Positions 1-12,739 of a DNA stretch of 60,000 nucleotides are shown in pieces (the stretch's first letter is position 1; each line of letters starts with the position of its first letter). This DNA is from Cristatella mucedo (taxonomy: Eukaryota > Bryozoa > Phylactolaemata > Cristatellidae), in assembly GCA_009760855.2 (NCBI GenBank), contig WPIO01000062.1, positions 1,834,001 to 1,894,000 of the forward strand, read 5' to 3'. The notes under the pieces are model-generated. The model was not told the DNA's origin. It did not search any database and worked only from the letters and a program-made list of their open reading frames with translations. Made by a program: the position numbers and the translations under genes.

Positions 1-529
1 AGTATATTAACGTACGCAGGAAGCCGTGAGATAGCTCCTGAGCGTCAGGGCCGATCCAGGCCTCAAGAATACCAAAGAGTGTATTATTTGGTCCGCTGTT
101 CTTCTACATTGACTTGCTGGGTCCGATGTTCTTCTACATTGACTTCCGCCAACGTCATAGGCTATAGCGGACCCAACATTCTCTATCCGTTCAAATGGGC
201 GCTGCTTCTGCCGCTGTGTTACTAGCCTATTGGAGGCAATACGAATTACCAGTGACCGGAAAGTGCCCCTTCATCGATAGCCTATCTGACAAGCGAATAC
301 GCGTGCACGTTTTTCTGCATACTTCCGCACTGTATTTTTGGCACGATGCCTTTGAGTTCGCATGGGCACTTTTTACCGTCACGCGCGAACGATTGAGCGT
401 AGATGCGGCCGGCTGCTACCGCTGCCAACAGGACTATGGGGTATCGCCTGCCTGTGTAACCCAAACACTCGCCATCTACCGCTAGCGAACACCCACATAC
501 GGAGCGTGATCCAACATAACGCAGGCCAT
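1..529. other. intergenic, no gene recognised
   Basis: Open frames here are short and match no family I know. The only structure seen is a short tandem duplication at 90-145, listed separately. Confidence 0.5.
90..145. repeat. 30-bp period tandem duplication, two copies
   Basis: A 26-bp block beginning ggtccgctgttcttctacat occurs at 90-115 and again at 120-145 with one substitution. The period is 30 bp. Confidence 0.85.
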
Positions 530-532
530 AAA

Positions 533-723
533 CAATGAAACTACCAAGTACACTGCTGTGCCGTAATGGCGAAACTTCGGCGAAGTTATGGCACAATTGC
601 TACATCACCTTTGGGTACTGCAATTAGTACAATGAAACTACCAAGTACACTGCTGCCGTAATGGCGAAACTTCGGCGAAGTTATGGCACAATTGCTACAT
701 CACCTTTGGGTACTGCAATTAGG
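533..723. repeat. 97-bp tandem duplication with internal stem-loop
   Basis: Copy 1 (533-629) and copy 2 (630-723) are nearly identical; copy 2 lacks 2 bp near its start. Each contains aacttcggcgaagtt, whose arms AACTTCG and CGAAGTT can pair across one base. The low divergence implies a recent duplication. No coding potential is evident. Confidence 0.9.
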
Positions 724-984
724 GTTGACTGACTCATCGATGTTTCTCGTCACTCTCTCATTGAGGTCAGAAGAGCGTCCGCTTACGAACGTCGGCTAAT
801 TATATAACCTACAACAGAGCAGTGAGAGCTAAATGGCTAAACTAAAGCACCAACACGTGGAAGGAAGATGAGCGGGTCCAAACACTCCCTTTGTCATTAA
901 AGTCGAAGCGGCTGGACATTAGTGCCAAGAAGAATGTCGAAATGCTGAGTGCGACTCGCAATAAAGGACTCGAAGTTGTGATTC

Positions 985-1196
985 GTCCTTCGTGTGCTGT
1001 CACTGTGCTTGCTGCTATTGATCGTATCTACATGTTGACCCGTGTATGTCCCATCTAACAATGTTATGCTTGATGACAATTCGAATATTACCACTAATCA
1101 TTTGGTCATGCTTTCTTTACAGCATCTGTAAATTACCTAGAAAGAGATTCAGCTCTCTGAGGGTGCTATACAAACACATTATTATTATTATTATCG
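985..1196 (+). mobile_element. LINE-A 3' UTR and tail (5' truncated)
   Basis: The segment aligns by eye with the 3' non-coding part of other LINE-A copies in this window, for example 23460-23690. It ends with the conserved block (cctagaaagagattcagctc, then gggtgctata) and an ATT repeat tail. Only the distal 3' end is present, as expected for incomplete target-primed reverse transcription. Confidence 0.75.
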
Positions 1197-4009
1197 GAGC
1201 TCATCCATAAGCCTCGAAGTCGGTGCTCCATAATGGAAGCAAGTTGCCATTTCTTCCTCTGGCTGACTCAGTGCACCTCGGTGTACAACAGAGTCAAGAC
1301 CAAACTGGATGCCTTGAGATATGATTAGTTCAGCTTTAAGGTCATTGGAGACTTCAAAACGGCGGCACTATTGATGAGCCTGCAAGGCGGCTTTATTACG
1401 TTTTGCCTGCCGGACAGCATGACGATACTACAGGTAGGACAAGCCACATCAGAGCAAGTTCTGTATGACCTTACAATGTCAAATGTGATTGACTGGTCAG
1501 CACACGATAGGTGCTCATGCCACCACTGCACATCAAGTTGGGCCTTATGAAACAATTTTTCACTGGTCGGGATATGGAGCCCGGAGCCTTCGATTTGCTA
1601 CTAATATTCTTCCATAAGCTGACTGTGGCTAAGTTCAAAGCCGGTGTCTTAAAAGGCTCACATATAGAAAGAAGATAATTAATTTCAATGAATTAAGGAG
1701 AAGCTCACTTGCATGGTGCATTCATTGCACCGGCTGCACTTCTTGTTAAAAGGACCTTTTTTCAAATGCCGTTACAGCGAATTTATAAAATTTAGTGTCA
1801 GAAGTGCGATAGTAACTGAGAATTGGGAATCCTTCGCAAGCATTAGCTGTCATGCGATCCTAGCATTATTGCTTTTAAATACATAGATGGCCAAATTGTC
1901 CGAATCACACCTTTCCATCTCTGTGTGTACAAGAAGCGTGTTAATCGTTACATGTAGTGCATGAAACGTGAAAAATTGGTGGCAAGATGTGAAACAATTA
2001 AGATTCAAAGGAAAATCTGTGGTTTCGTTTAATTTCCGACACTGCCCGATCTTTGTACGAGTGGGCTGTGGCACTAGATGGGTAGGCAGACAGGGCGGAA
2101 CGTGCTATTGGTGATTGTTGTGACAGGGTAGTCGCGGCACTCCGGTGGGCCAGAGGGGCGAGGAGAGTCGTGCTTCGCCCTGCTCCGTGTGTAGTGATAT
2201 AAACTGGTGGTGTTGCTCGTCGGCTAGCGTTCTGCGCTGTTCGCGACGATAACTCAAGCTACAAAATCACTTGCTGAACTAGCTCAAATCGGGGGAGGCA
2301 TTGCCTAGTCTAGTTTATCAGAGATTTTAGAGCCGTGTTGTGCTGAGCTTAAGCGACTTTGGGGCCACGCTCATCCAAAACTGTTCAAGACGCAGCTCTC
2401 AAAGCAGGAAATACCTAAAAGCATAGAGACGTACTTTAGATAAGAGTTCTCTTACCTTGAATGATGAGTTAGTTTGATATCTTGAGTTAGCGGCGGTAGT
2501 GTTAAAAGTGCATTGCTCAGCTAACAAGAACTCAGCCGAGAGTAATGCTGGGACTACGACAAAGCTGGAGAAAAAATTTGCTTAAAACGGCGGCAGCAGG
2601 ACTTGACCTACTACGATAAAGTCAACGATGATGGTGGTGATCAATCCACCACAGGAGCAGGCCCGCAAGAACATCCTTCACGATATCTTAAATGCTTATG
2701 CAGATGTGAAATTTTGCAAAATTTGAATCTACTCTACAGAAACATTCCGTGATATTACGCAGCACTAAATTTGTTTGAAATTTTTATTAAAAACCTTCAT
2801 AATTACTCATTTCCCGCAATATTCCGCAGTAAATCCAAGATCCCGCCGTTGACCAAACCCATCTCACTTCCCGGATACAGAAGTGAGTGGAGCTTAGGAG
2901 GACTGTAGGATGCTCCCCCGCCGCTGGTTCGATCGTGCTAAAAACTTAACAGAAGAAATAATAATTTAGAAAGAAGTTAGTTTGGACCACTCCACTTTAG
3001 CCGTGCTTCGAGGTGCTGGTTGCACCTGTATGCGTCACGAGTTTGTAAGGATGAGCACCCGTTACATGCGCTGTGGTTTCTTACCAGCATTACATATATA
3101 AATAAATAATTATATATTATACATATATATATTTTTTATAAGTACAAATACCCGTGTAAACGTGTTATCTATGTTTATGACCTTCGCCTTGTCTTTGGAC
3201 CCTACACGTGGAGAGATTACCTACCGCCATATTGAGAATGTGCTTTGCTGTGGCTACTTGGTCTCTGGCGTTATCTTCTTCTAAGCAGAGGTTTGTACGT
3301 AATTGTAGTCAATTTTATGGCGAGCAATTCGAGGCTTACTAGATTCTGTGCCTTCTTCACTAGGCCCGTCTGCTGGCCCTTTGTCCATAGCAAGTTATAG
3401 CCGTTGCGGTACGCGGCCTTACCTGAGGTTAGCCTGCGCCTGCCATTGATACCTGACTTATTTTTATCACACCCACTGTGGGGCGAATGGCCATCTGCAC
3501 GAAAATTAGCACGTTTTCCTATTCGCCGTTCTTGCAATTGGGTACCACCTTCGTGACAGTGTTGGCTGAGACGGGGTTAATCCATTCCATTCTGTTCCGG
3601 GGGGGATGGCTTTTCAACAGACTTTTTAAGGTCTGCTGCCATTTCTCATGGTCTAGCTCATCCACCTGTTTGCGCATGCTTATTTGATAAAAGGGACCAT
3701 GCTGCACTAATATAATAAGTGAACATAATAAATGCAGTTAACTTCAAATAGCACGCCATGGTCGAAGCCGGTCAAGTCCTGATAAGCTGAATTCGGATCT
3801 AGACAGCACCCCATGGACGAGCAGTGTAGTTTTAATTTGAACTTATTTAGTATTGCCTTGTTTCTAGATTGTACCACGTGGTTTCACTATTCACTTAACT
3901 ATAGATCTGAAGGCGCTAGGTTTCTATCTACTGTTGGTGCGGAGACTGTACTTGCTTGAAATATTTAGTAAATTTCGAGGTGAACTTTAGTGTGTTTAGT
4001 CGCTTATAT
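1197..4009. other. intergenic, no gene recognised
   Basis: About 2.8 kb without recognisable coding sequence. A short AT-rich patch lies at 3095-3140. The open frames at 3271-3707 overlap on both strands and show no known domain. Confidence 0.5.
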
Positions 4010-4112
4010 CAGATGTTATTACCCTGCATGTTTTCCATTCTAGTTGCAGCAAATGTAAAGCGCCTAGAGAGAGATTGAGTTCTCTGAGGGTGCATTATTG
4101 TTATTATTACCG
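4010..4112 (+). mobile_element. LINE-A 3' tail
   Basis: Contains the conserved LINE-A terminus aaatgtaaagcgcctagaga at 4052 onward, then the ctctgagggtgc block and an ATT-type tail. The upstream portion resembles the 3' UTR of other copies. Confidence 0.8.
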
Positions 4113-5640
4113 TGCATATGGCTTTTTTGCCGCCAAGATTTCTTAGAAATAGCTTTTGCTTGCTGATTTGCAGAGCTTACATGAACTTTGAGTTGTCACA
4201 AGTGCAGTGTTGATATATTCGCTCATTTAAGGGCGTGCTATCAGCAACTTACAATTAAAGCCAGTGTTAATCGGTTTTGTCGTTTGTTTCACAAAGCACG
4301 ATAGTAGACCAGCGATGGCTCATTGCTGCCAGCTGCTGGGGGATTATAACTCGTGCAAAATTGAATTATGTCGACTCAAGCAGATATGCGCTCCTGCATT
4401 TTTTGCTATAATGTTGACCTTACAAAAATGCTACCAGTGAACAATTGAGCACTCATGTATTATAATGTGTTTAACTTTATTGCAGACCAGCACATGGATG
4501 ATGGAAAGTTGATACTGTCATAGCAGTATAAAGCCGACTTGACCCTAGCGATAGAGCCTGCAGGTAAAAAGGTAAGCTTATATTATGCTATGTGCATCGT
4601 AGCATTATCTCATGATGGTGCTGTGGGCATGTCGAGGTTCGTTCATGTATTGTGATCAAATAAGATGCTGCAACTGGGTTGCGTAGTGGTTCAGCGATTG
4701 TGAAAATTTTCTGACTGGTCACCATTTGAATTAAGCACCAGAATAGTGGAATTTTTATATCAGTGTAAGATTAGTAAATCTTGTCTAGGGGCTTTACAAC
4801 TCAGTGCAAGGGAAAGAATAACCAAGTGTGTATTAATGGTAGTGACATGTTAATTACAATGGTGTTACGGTAAGACAAGCATATAAAAGCACATAAGACA
4901 ACACTCATGACCACTTGTTGGTAGGACCTGTTGTAAGTAGCCTGTGCTGAATCGTGCTCAGGTAAGAATGCAAAGCACATCAGAAGCGAGCAAAAAAGAG
5001 GTTCATTCGGATGAAGGGGGAAATGAGATCCATCCTTTATAAAGTGGCCTGAATGCCAGGCTACTTTACTCACTCGAATCTTGAAATTGATTCAAATCTT
5101 GATAGGTAGTCAATGAGACCAACTGAAGGGTGTTTTCTGCTCAAACTTCGCAATAATTAAGAGTAACAAAAGTGCCGAGAAGATGCTCTAGGAAGGATTC
5201 TATCTTTGGTTACACTTGGTGCTGCTCGGACTGCTCGTTGAATCAATCTGTTTTAGTTGGAACTATGTAATTTAATTCTCGTTAAAAGACCTACGGCAGT
5301 GACTTCAAACAAATTGATGCTTTACTCTTTGGTAGCCTAATTAATCGTCAAAGACAGCAGCTGGGGTTCTGACCACAAGTTGGCTGGCTGATCTGGGTCC
5401 CACGTATGTGTTGTACCTGCTGTGCTAATTACTTCTGTAGCCACACTCGAAGAATTGGCCACAAAGCACCCGATTTCGGGCGAATTAGGAGCATTTTACC
5501 TGTGACCTGGCTACCAATATTGATTGTTTGCTTTTTCGAAGCATCCTAGGTTGCTAGGTAGGCATTCCCATGGGTGCATAAGAATTTAACATTCGTGAGG
5601 CAGTTGCTCGTGGACCGGTGTCCGACGAATCTAAACTGGG
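4113..5640. other. intergenic, no gene recognised
   Basis: No domain, splice-consistent exon or repeat terminus was recognised in this AT-leaning stretch. Confidence 0.45.
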
Positions 5641-5830
5641 TTTATGTAACGGCGATCGCAGGCGTCAAGCTTCTTTCCTTAAGCTTTTCACTTTTAGGTC
5701 CCTTCATTCTCTTGCTTTGGCCTACATATCTAATCAACCTCACTCAGTTGGACACAGTGCCCTCTGTTCCTATGCACTTAGGAACTCTGTACCAGTAGAC
5801 GTACGATCCCGTGACATGGCATATTTTGAA
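5641..5830 (+). mobile_element. LINE-A ORF2 C-terminal relic
   Basis: Translation gives FRSLHSLALAYISNQPHS, which matches the LINE-A C-terminal signature (FRSLHSLAPAYLSDLLPHQA) seen at 18.2 and 11.2 kb. The match fades within about 190 bp, so this is an old fragment. An overlapping 119-residue open frame is best read as its remnant. Confidence 0.6.
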
Positions 5831-7700
5831 GCCAAGTTAAAAGCCGAATGTACAGCGTCTGCTTCGTCTAATTTGATCATTCATTATTTGAGCGAATGTG
5901 CATGCTACAATTATGTATCTATTAACTTTTTATTCGTCGATAATATGCTTCCTATCCACTCCAGTATAGTGCTCTGAAAGATATTTGATCCTGTCACAGT
6001 ACCGTGCAAATGTATATTTGTTGGCACGTGTGTTCATCGATGGTTAACAAAGTTATTGACTAATTATTCTGCTAATGTAAGGGAGTGAATAAGAGGCCCG
6101 ATCAGGCCTAGTGGCAAGCAGAGAAAGGTGAATCCATAGCCTAAGCTGGAGGGAAGTGTACTTTGTCTGCCATAAGACATATGTGGGTTCGGGCATGTAT
6201 GACCTCGAGATTGATTGGCTTCACAGATGGCAAAGCGATTGGGTAGCCAGCAGTTGCTCCATACTATCCTCAGCATTTCTCGATTACCCCTATAACCCTA
6301 TGCTATAGCTTGCAGATTATGTATGCTGCTGGCATAGAGCAGCATGTGAATATTTACGGTGGTTTGAAGCTGTTGCAATGCACACCAGTAGACCAATTGT
6401 GGCTATACTGTTGCCACATTTTGGGGGATTTGTGTGTGCCACATCAAAGTAGTTGCCATGCGCTGGTGCAGCCGCTCGTCAGTGGCGTGACTGCCTTGCA
6501 CTACAAAGGCAATACATCTGGTGTTCAGCATGATTGTTGTAATCTTTTTGGTTGTGCCTTGTGAGTTTACTTTAGCACTGCATCAAAGTAACAACCAATA
6601 TGCAGCTTGTTGCTAGGTTCTTCCTCTTAGCATGTCTGTGCATGCAAACTTTCTTTTACTCTTGTTTGTAGGCACGACCGACTGGTTATAATATACTGGC
6701 AGCTGCTTGGTATGTATCGATCATGCCATTTCTCGTTGCTTGGCATGTCCTTTTTTTGCTGGATTCTATGTTCACCCGTGTAGCAGTTGAGGTCGCAGTC
6801 TGTAAATGACACATTCTGGTCGTTTTTTAATGATTTAGTCGAACTTATTGTTTATTTCGTTAATTTTTAAATATGCATACAGTGTAGACTAGGTGTCTTG
6901 ACGGGGCTCATTTTGCTAGGCCACCGCTAGACTTCGTGTGGCTGAGGTTGGCTGCTAATTTATAGGTTAGCATAAATGTGTTAAACGTTGTAGGTCTATT
7001 TCTTTTATTGTGAGTTGCATTGTTGTGTTGGTTGCTGATGTACTACAAACATGTACCGACTGTGAGTCCAGTAGCCGGTTCAAGGATCGTTAGCTCAGTG
7101 TAGTCAAATTGTCTTGAGGCAGTCATATGTACACTAGTGATCATTAGTTATGTCGTGCCCCAGAATAGGCGATTTTGGAGTGATTTTTGAAAAACAAAGC
7201 TTCTAAACATTGCAAGGACAACTGCACCTCGAGAGTTTGTTGACTGTTCGTATTTGTCTATTAAGCATTATGACAATTTATCAGATAGTTATTTTTGAGT
7301 TGGCCTTGTGCATAGGTGCCAATGCAAGCCACGGTGTTGTATTGCTTAAATGTTAATACATTATTATAAGCCTCGGCGGGGTCCACTTTTACTGCATGCA
7401 GCTGTTCTCATCCAACTACGTTTCTGTGGAGCATGCACTTATAAGTTGTGGTATTTTCCCATGCTTGTTGTGGATGTCCTCACAGGCTATTATTCATTGT
7501 AGGTTATCGGAAGATACTGGATAGAACAAGCTTGCGATTTTCGAATCTCCAAGCACTGCCAAATGCAAGCCCAAGCTACTTGAGGACTCGACTGGCAGGT
7601 CCACAAGACAGTACCCTCATTAGTTGGCTGCTTTGGTGCAGTGTCAGCACTAGTAAAGTTGGACAATAGAAATTGTAGATAACCAATTGCCAGCTAAAAA
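5831..7700. other. intergenic, no gene recognised
   Basis: No recognisable protein, RNA gene or repeat terminus. Several 60-85 codon open frames occur on both strands without domain features. Confidence 0.45.
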
Positions 7701-9010
7701 GGAAGTCGAGTTGCAGGAAGCAGCTGGTTGAACAGGGTTCAAGAAGCAGCACTCCACTGAAACTGCTCTCCGTGTTAACAATGACATTCTACGTGGCAAC
7801 GATGACAGAATGTCACTGCCCTAGCTCTGCTAGATCTGTCTGCTGCCTTCAACACCATTGATCACGATGTTCTGCTTGAACGACTGGGAACAACGATCGG
7901 TCTGGCAGACGAAGCACTTTCGTGGATTAAATCATACTTGTCTGATCGTGTTCAATCCGTGTCGTTCAACCTCTTGTAAAAGTGATTAAGGCCCATGGAA
8001 TAGGATATCACTTTTATACTGACGATACTCAGCTGTACTTGTCATTCAAACCGTTGGAATCTGCTGCAGCAACTGAAACTGAATGCTACTTGCCGACATT
8101 CGATCCTAGATATCGGAAAACTTCTTGAAATTAAATGTCGATAAAACCGAACTGCTGCTCATAGGACACCCTAAACTTGTGGCCGGATTAAAAGGCTTTG
8201 CTCGTCTAATAGGTGATGCTGTTGTGCGACCATCACCACGTGCTCGAAGTTTAGGTGTCGTTTTCGACAGCTGCCTCAATTTTAAAAGCTTCATTTAGAA
8301 GCCTGCTTCTACAGCTAGTCATCACGTCCAATCCCTATCAAAGATTAGGAGTTGTCTTCCACAGTGGCTTGTACAAAATTTAACTAGTTCTTTAGTTCTG
8401 TCTCGGCTTGATTATTGTAATTCCTTTTTGGTTGGGCTACCAAAGAAAGCAACCAGGCCACTGCAGCTGACTAAGAATATGGCTGTAAGGCTAGTCAAGT
8501 CCCAGAAGTTTGAGCACGTGTCTCCTTTGCTAAAAGTGCCAAGATGGATGCCGGTTGACCAACGGCTTCAGAGCCAAGTCCTTAAGCTGACCCACAAGGC
8601 CCGCCATGGCTTGGCTACTCCATGCCTAGCTGAACTGCTGCACCAGCTTCAGCCTCGTGCCCTCAGGTCCTGTATAGACAATAAATTAGCTGTTTCATTC
8701 TTTTGCTGCTTTAAGACCGTTGGCGACAGAAGCTTTAGCTCTGCAGGTCCTAGACTGGAACTCGCTTCCACAATTCTTAAACTACTCTCCTGCTGCCGAC
8801 TGTGGCTCATCCTTTTCAGCGGTCCTGAGGTGCTACTTTCACGATACTCACCACCTCAACTGCTGTCCTGACCCGGCTATACTTTCTCTACGTTACGTGA
8901 GAAAGTTGGTTGGCAACCGAAAGCCGCTTGGGCTGTGAGTGTCCTATGCAAAACTCTCCTGCGTAACGTCCACATGGCCTTTATGACTTCATGGAGTTAT
9001 AGACAGATAC
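7701..9010 (+). mobile_element. LINE-B copy, decayed reverse-transcriptase ORF to 3' end
   Basis: Reading across frames gives CR1/L2-type reverse transcriptase motifs. Near 7750 there is a STETALRV-like stretch, at 7840-7880 LSAAFNTIDHDVLLERL, and at 8005-8035 a decayed catalytic box (YHFYTDDTQLY, where YADD is usual). Near 8400 comes SRLDYCNSFLVGLP, and from 8580 the C-terminal THKARHGLATPCLAEL. Stops and frameshifts (for example at 7840 and 7980) show the copy is dead. The 3' end matches the terminus at 51540-51625. The 147-residue open frame at 8428-8871 is part of this ORF, not a host gene. The endonuclease region is missing. Confidence 0.85.
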
Positions 9011-9389
9011 ATTACCAAGAGCCTCGCTTTCTCTGCATGTCATCACAGAAATATTCGCATCGAAAAAGCATTTGCTATGGCCGACTGGGAATTTATCCGT
9101 TACCACAAAGCTATAAAGACTGGATGTTACTTTCAGCAAGTAGATGTCACCTCAGCCGATAGCTTGATCGTCCTACAGCTCTGAAAACGTGCACATTTGT
9201 TTTTTAAATATTTTCCATAATGAGAACCTGGGGTTTGCATACACTGATGTATTCAGATATAGATGGTTGAACCGCCCCTATAACTTGACTTATCATCTTT
9301 AGGCAAGTGACCTGAGCTAGGCAGTCCTTAGATTGCTACCTAACCAGCATACAGCTTGCTTCTAAAGCCGAACAAAAAGCAACCTGTAA
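9011..9389. other. intergenic, no gene recognised
   Basis: Nothing recognised between two LINE remnants. Confidence 0.4.
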
Positions 9390-9497
9390 CTAGAATATAA
9401 TAATAATAATTCACTTGATAAAGCGCCCTCAGAGAACTTAATCTCTCTCTAGGCGCTTTACATTTGCTGTAAAGTGAAATGCAATTGAAGCATAGTA
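9390..9497 (-). mobile_element. LINE-A 3' tail
   Basis: On the minus strand the order is 3' UTR, gcgcctagagagagattaag, gggcgctttatcaag, then an ATT tail. It is nearly identical to the tail at 10720-10830, which suggests a similar age. Confidence 0.85.
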
Positions 9498-10719
9498 TTC
9501 TAGTCTTGAGTTATCCGATCTTACTAGGAGCTCAATATGATGAGATCTAGACATGGGTGCAGCCCATTAAGGACTATAGAAACACTCCCGAGTGTGCAAA
9601 TAATTGCTTCCTTGCCCTCACTGTGTGCTACTTGATGTCATCCCATTGCTAAACAGTTCTTGACAACCAAGAGCTCGTGTTGAAAACCTAACATTTTGGA
9701 TATCTAGTAGGGGATCCTATCCATAATGCTTATCGTAGGTCGCCCAAAGCAGACAATTACCATCGGCAACTGCATCATGTTAGAAAAAGAATGTGCCGTT
9801 AATTATATATTCTTGTGTGCGTAACAGTAAAATGTAAGCACCGAAGCGATCACATTCGCAATCGCTTTGCACTGAAGCTATGTGAATCAAGCGTTTTTGT
9901 AGATGTGTTGGTGTAGCGGAAAGCTACGGTTATGTTTAGAGGTAGACAACATTGGTTCAATTCCTCTGATCTTAACACTTGGATAATCTTGACCAAACTC
10001 TTACGTTCACTTTGCATGCATTCGATATTGGCATAATACAAGTGGATTTTAAGAAAACTCGGCTATTACTCCTCAATCTGTTGCATTAGGGTATCGTTGA
10101 TGTAGTAGTTGCGTTAAGACGAGGAATTAAAAAAAGATCAGACCCGAGTTCAATATCTACCTCTGTAACGCCAGGCTGTTATCGCGAAGTACAGAGTTTG
10201 TCTTGACCCTCAGTTTAAGTTATGGGCAGTAACGAGACCAGCCCGACCCCTGACTCAAAAGTGGGCGTAGATGAGCCCTCACCCTCGATAGAGCGGCGTC
10301 GATCGGCCCTTATCCAATGATAGTGCTGGGTTGGCTTCGCCCGACAAACTTGGGTTAGACAGCCCATCCCGGCAGACGCAGCTATCTCACCTAGCAAGAC
10401 CCTCGTCTGAGCCAACCATTCAGGGGAATGCATCCGATGTGGCGATGCCTCGAGATACTACGACTACAAATGGTATTGTCTGCAAGTGCCCACGACATAT
10501 TGACATTGTCTGCCCACTCGAACGGTTTGTACACTCGAACAGCATCCGAGCCCAGAGCCGTAAGAAAGAATTGAGCCTTCGCTACCCCGTGTTTTGGGTC
10601 GCCTTTTGGCCCCCCCCCCGCATGTAACACAAGAGAGGGCTCTGCCATTAGGACCATTCCAGAGCCGTGTCTGTGGTTAGGGTATGCGGTGCAAACACAC
10701 TTGCACTCGCGTTGCAGAT
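9498..10719. other. intergenic, no gene recognised
   Basis: The open frames at 10215-10657 overlap on both strands and lack known domains. Confidence 0.45.
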
Positions 10720-11558
10720 TTATAATAATAATAATAATAATAATTCACTTGATAAAGCGCCCTCAGAGAACTTAATCTCTCTCTAGGCGCTTTACATTTG
10801 CTGTAAAGTGAAATGCAATTGAATGGTAAGTAAAATCATGATTGAAAAACAAACGAAATGAATAATATGGTTAGGGGTAACATGCACAGGGTCAGCATGC
10901 AAATGTGGTTAGTGGCAGCATGCACAGTGTCAGCACGCATAAGCACATCAAGGACGAATCACAGAGACCCACTAAATGCTATCCTAAATAGGTGTGTTTT
11001 TAGGTTCCTTTTAAATGTGGTCAGGTCAGGGGATGTTCTGACGCAGGTCGGGAGGCAGTTCCAGGCTTTGGGAGCGTATGAACTAAATGCACGGTCTCCA
11101 AAGGATTTAAGGTTTGTATGAGGTATTTCTAGACTGTTGGATTCCGAAAAGCGGGTGGTACGATGCTTGGCCTGATGGGGTAGTATATCTGACAGATAGG
11201 CTGGAGCCATAGAATGAAGGGACCTAAAAGTGAGCGACAAAACCTTGAAGTCAATCCGTTGCTTGACTGGTAGCCAGTGCAGGTCGGCGAGAAGTGGAGT
11301 AATGTGGCAACTGCGACGCTCACGACAGACAAGCCTAGCTGCGGAGTTTTGCACCAGCTGCAATCGCCTGATCGCACATGCTGGTAGGCCAGTAAGCAGT
11401 GAGTTGCAGAAGTCGAGACGGGATGTCACGAATGCATGGACCAACTTGGACGTGGTATCTTTATCTAAACAAGCCCGAATTTTAGCAATGTTATGAAGCT
11501 GAAAATAGGCGGATTTGACTGTGGAGCTGATATGGTCGTCTAGATTTAGTCTTTTGGC
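10720..11558 (-). mobile_element. LINE-A copy, 3' third, relatively well preserved
   Basis: The minus strand reads as the C-terminal part of a CR1/L2-type ORF2. The signatures in order are LDDHISSTVKSAYFQLHNIA, RLDFCNSLLTGLP, SAARLVCRERRSCHITPLLA, LHWLPVKQRIDFKVLSLTFR and FGDRAFSSYAPKAWNCLP, followed by the 3' UTR and an ATT tail at 10720-10745. The frame stays open for about 190 codons, longer than in the other copies, so this is a fairly young insertion. It is truncated at its 5' end near 11558. The polymerase core is absent. Confidence 0.9.
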
Positions 11559-12528
11559 ACTATAAAACGTTGTAAAATATAATAAGGTAGCGCAGTCGTC
11601 TCCTCGTGCTTTATTCAAGTGCCTCCCGCATGCCCCGATGCCGCAGGAGGGCCACCTTACAGTGATTCCATAGGCACATCCTTGGGAGCGGACAATACTG
11701 GCAGCTGCAATACGTAACGACCGATACCCATGCGACTGAGAACGAGCTGCTTGCAGGTCGCTCCACATTTTCCTTTCCACTCGCTGGACTTCACACAGGT
11801 GTAGGTCTTCTCCGGTGGGTTAGATTGAGCAGGAGCGTGGGTCACTCTATGGAATGACTTGAAATCGTTGGTAGGAGGTATTTTCAAAATTCAAGAGTCA
11901 CCAGAGGCCGTCTGTCGTCGGGCTGAACTCCGCAAAAATGTGTCATGAGCGGGCACTGATCGCGAAAGCTCCCAGTTACCAGCCCCGGGCTCAGCCGATT
12001 CACTATCGAGACGACATTTCGTTCAAGGTTCAACGCAGGGCTTCGTAGCCTCAGCTCTCAAGTTCCACTCGAGAAACCCAGCAGAATCCCGACGGGTGTC
12101 AATGCAAGTGTGCACTCCTAATTGCAAATATTGCAAACATGCAAAGTTGGCGAAAAGCTGCAACCATTTCGCTTTTTGCCAACTTCGATCGGCGCCGAGA
12201 GCCTAGAGAGCTGCACGACTTATCCAGGGTCCATGCCATCAATCGACAATCCCCTAAAATTGTCTTTCACCGCGACCTTGGTTCCCCTTGTATGGCTGAG
12301 TATACACGAGTGGCCTTTAGCGGGTGTGCAAGTAAAGTAGTGGTTTTGGAAATACGGGGCGTTATTGAGATGAGCTCGAAGAATTAGGAAGGCATGATCA
12401 GCCGCTGGCCGGCACTTTTTTTTGCAATGCTGGCCTCGGGGCTTACACTCGCAGCCGCAGCCTTAATTGGGGCAAGCCAGCTTTTACTACCGGAAAACGC
12501 TATACAGGTGCTTAGTAGGAGTGTATTT
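11559..12528. other. intergenic, no gene recognised
   Basis: Short open frames only. No recognised domain or repeat terminus. Confidence 0.45.
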
Positions 12529-12739
12529 TGACATTCTCTAAGCGGCAAGTACGCGATACCATGCAGAACGCTGAAGCGGGTTCAAAGGGGCATATTCATA
12601 TGGACGCAGCAGCGGGCCAGTACAAGACTGCCCGGCCCGGCGCCACGACGTTACTCGCCGGGCCTTTGCCACCCGTTACTTATATATCACTGTCATAAAT
12701 ACCAACATCCCATAAACCAACGACAGTGTCGTGATCTCA
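12529..12739. repeat. direct terminal repeat, copy 1
   Basis: Starts tgacattctctaagcggcaa and ends gtgtcgtgatctca. It shares most positions with 13992-14209, with scattered substitutions and small indels. Confidence 0.85.

Noticed and set aside
10959-11780. 273-codon minus-strand open frame as a host gene
   Set aside because: Most of it is the C-terminal part of LINE-A ORF2, with homologous copies at 17.8-20, 22.7-23.7 and 44.9-45.5 kb and a LINE tail directly downstream.
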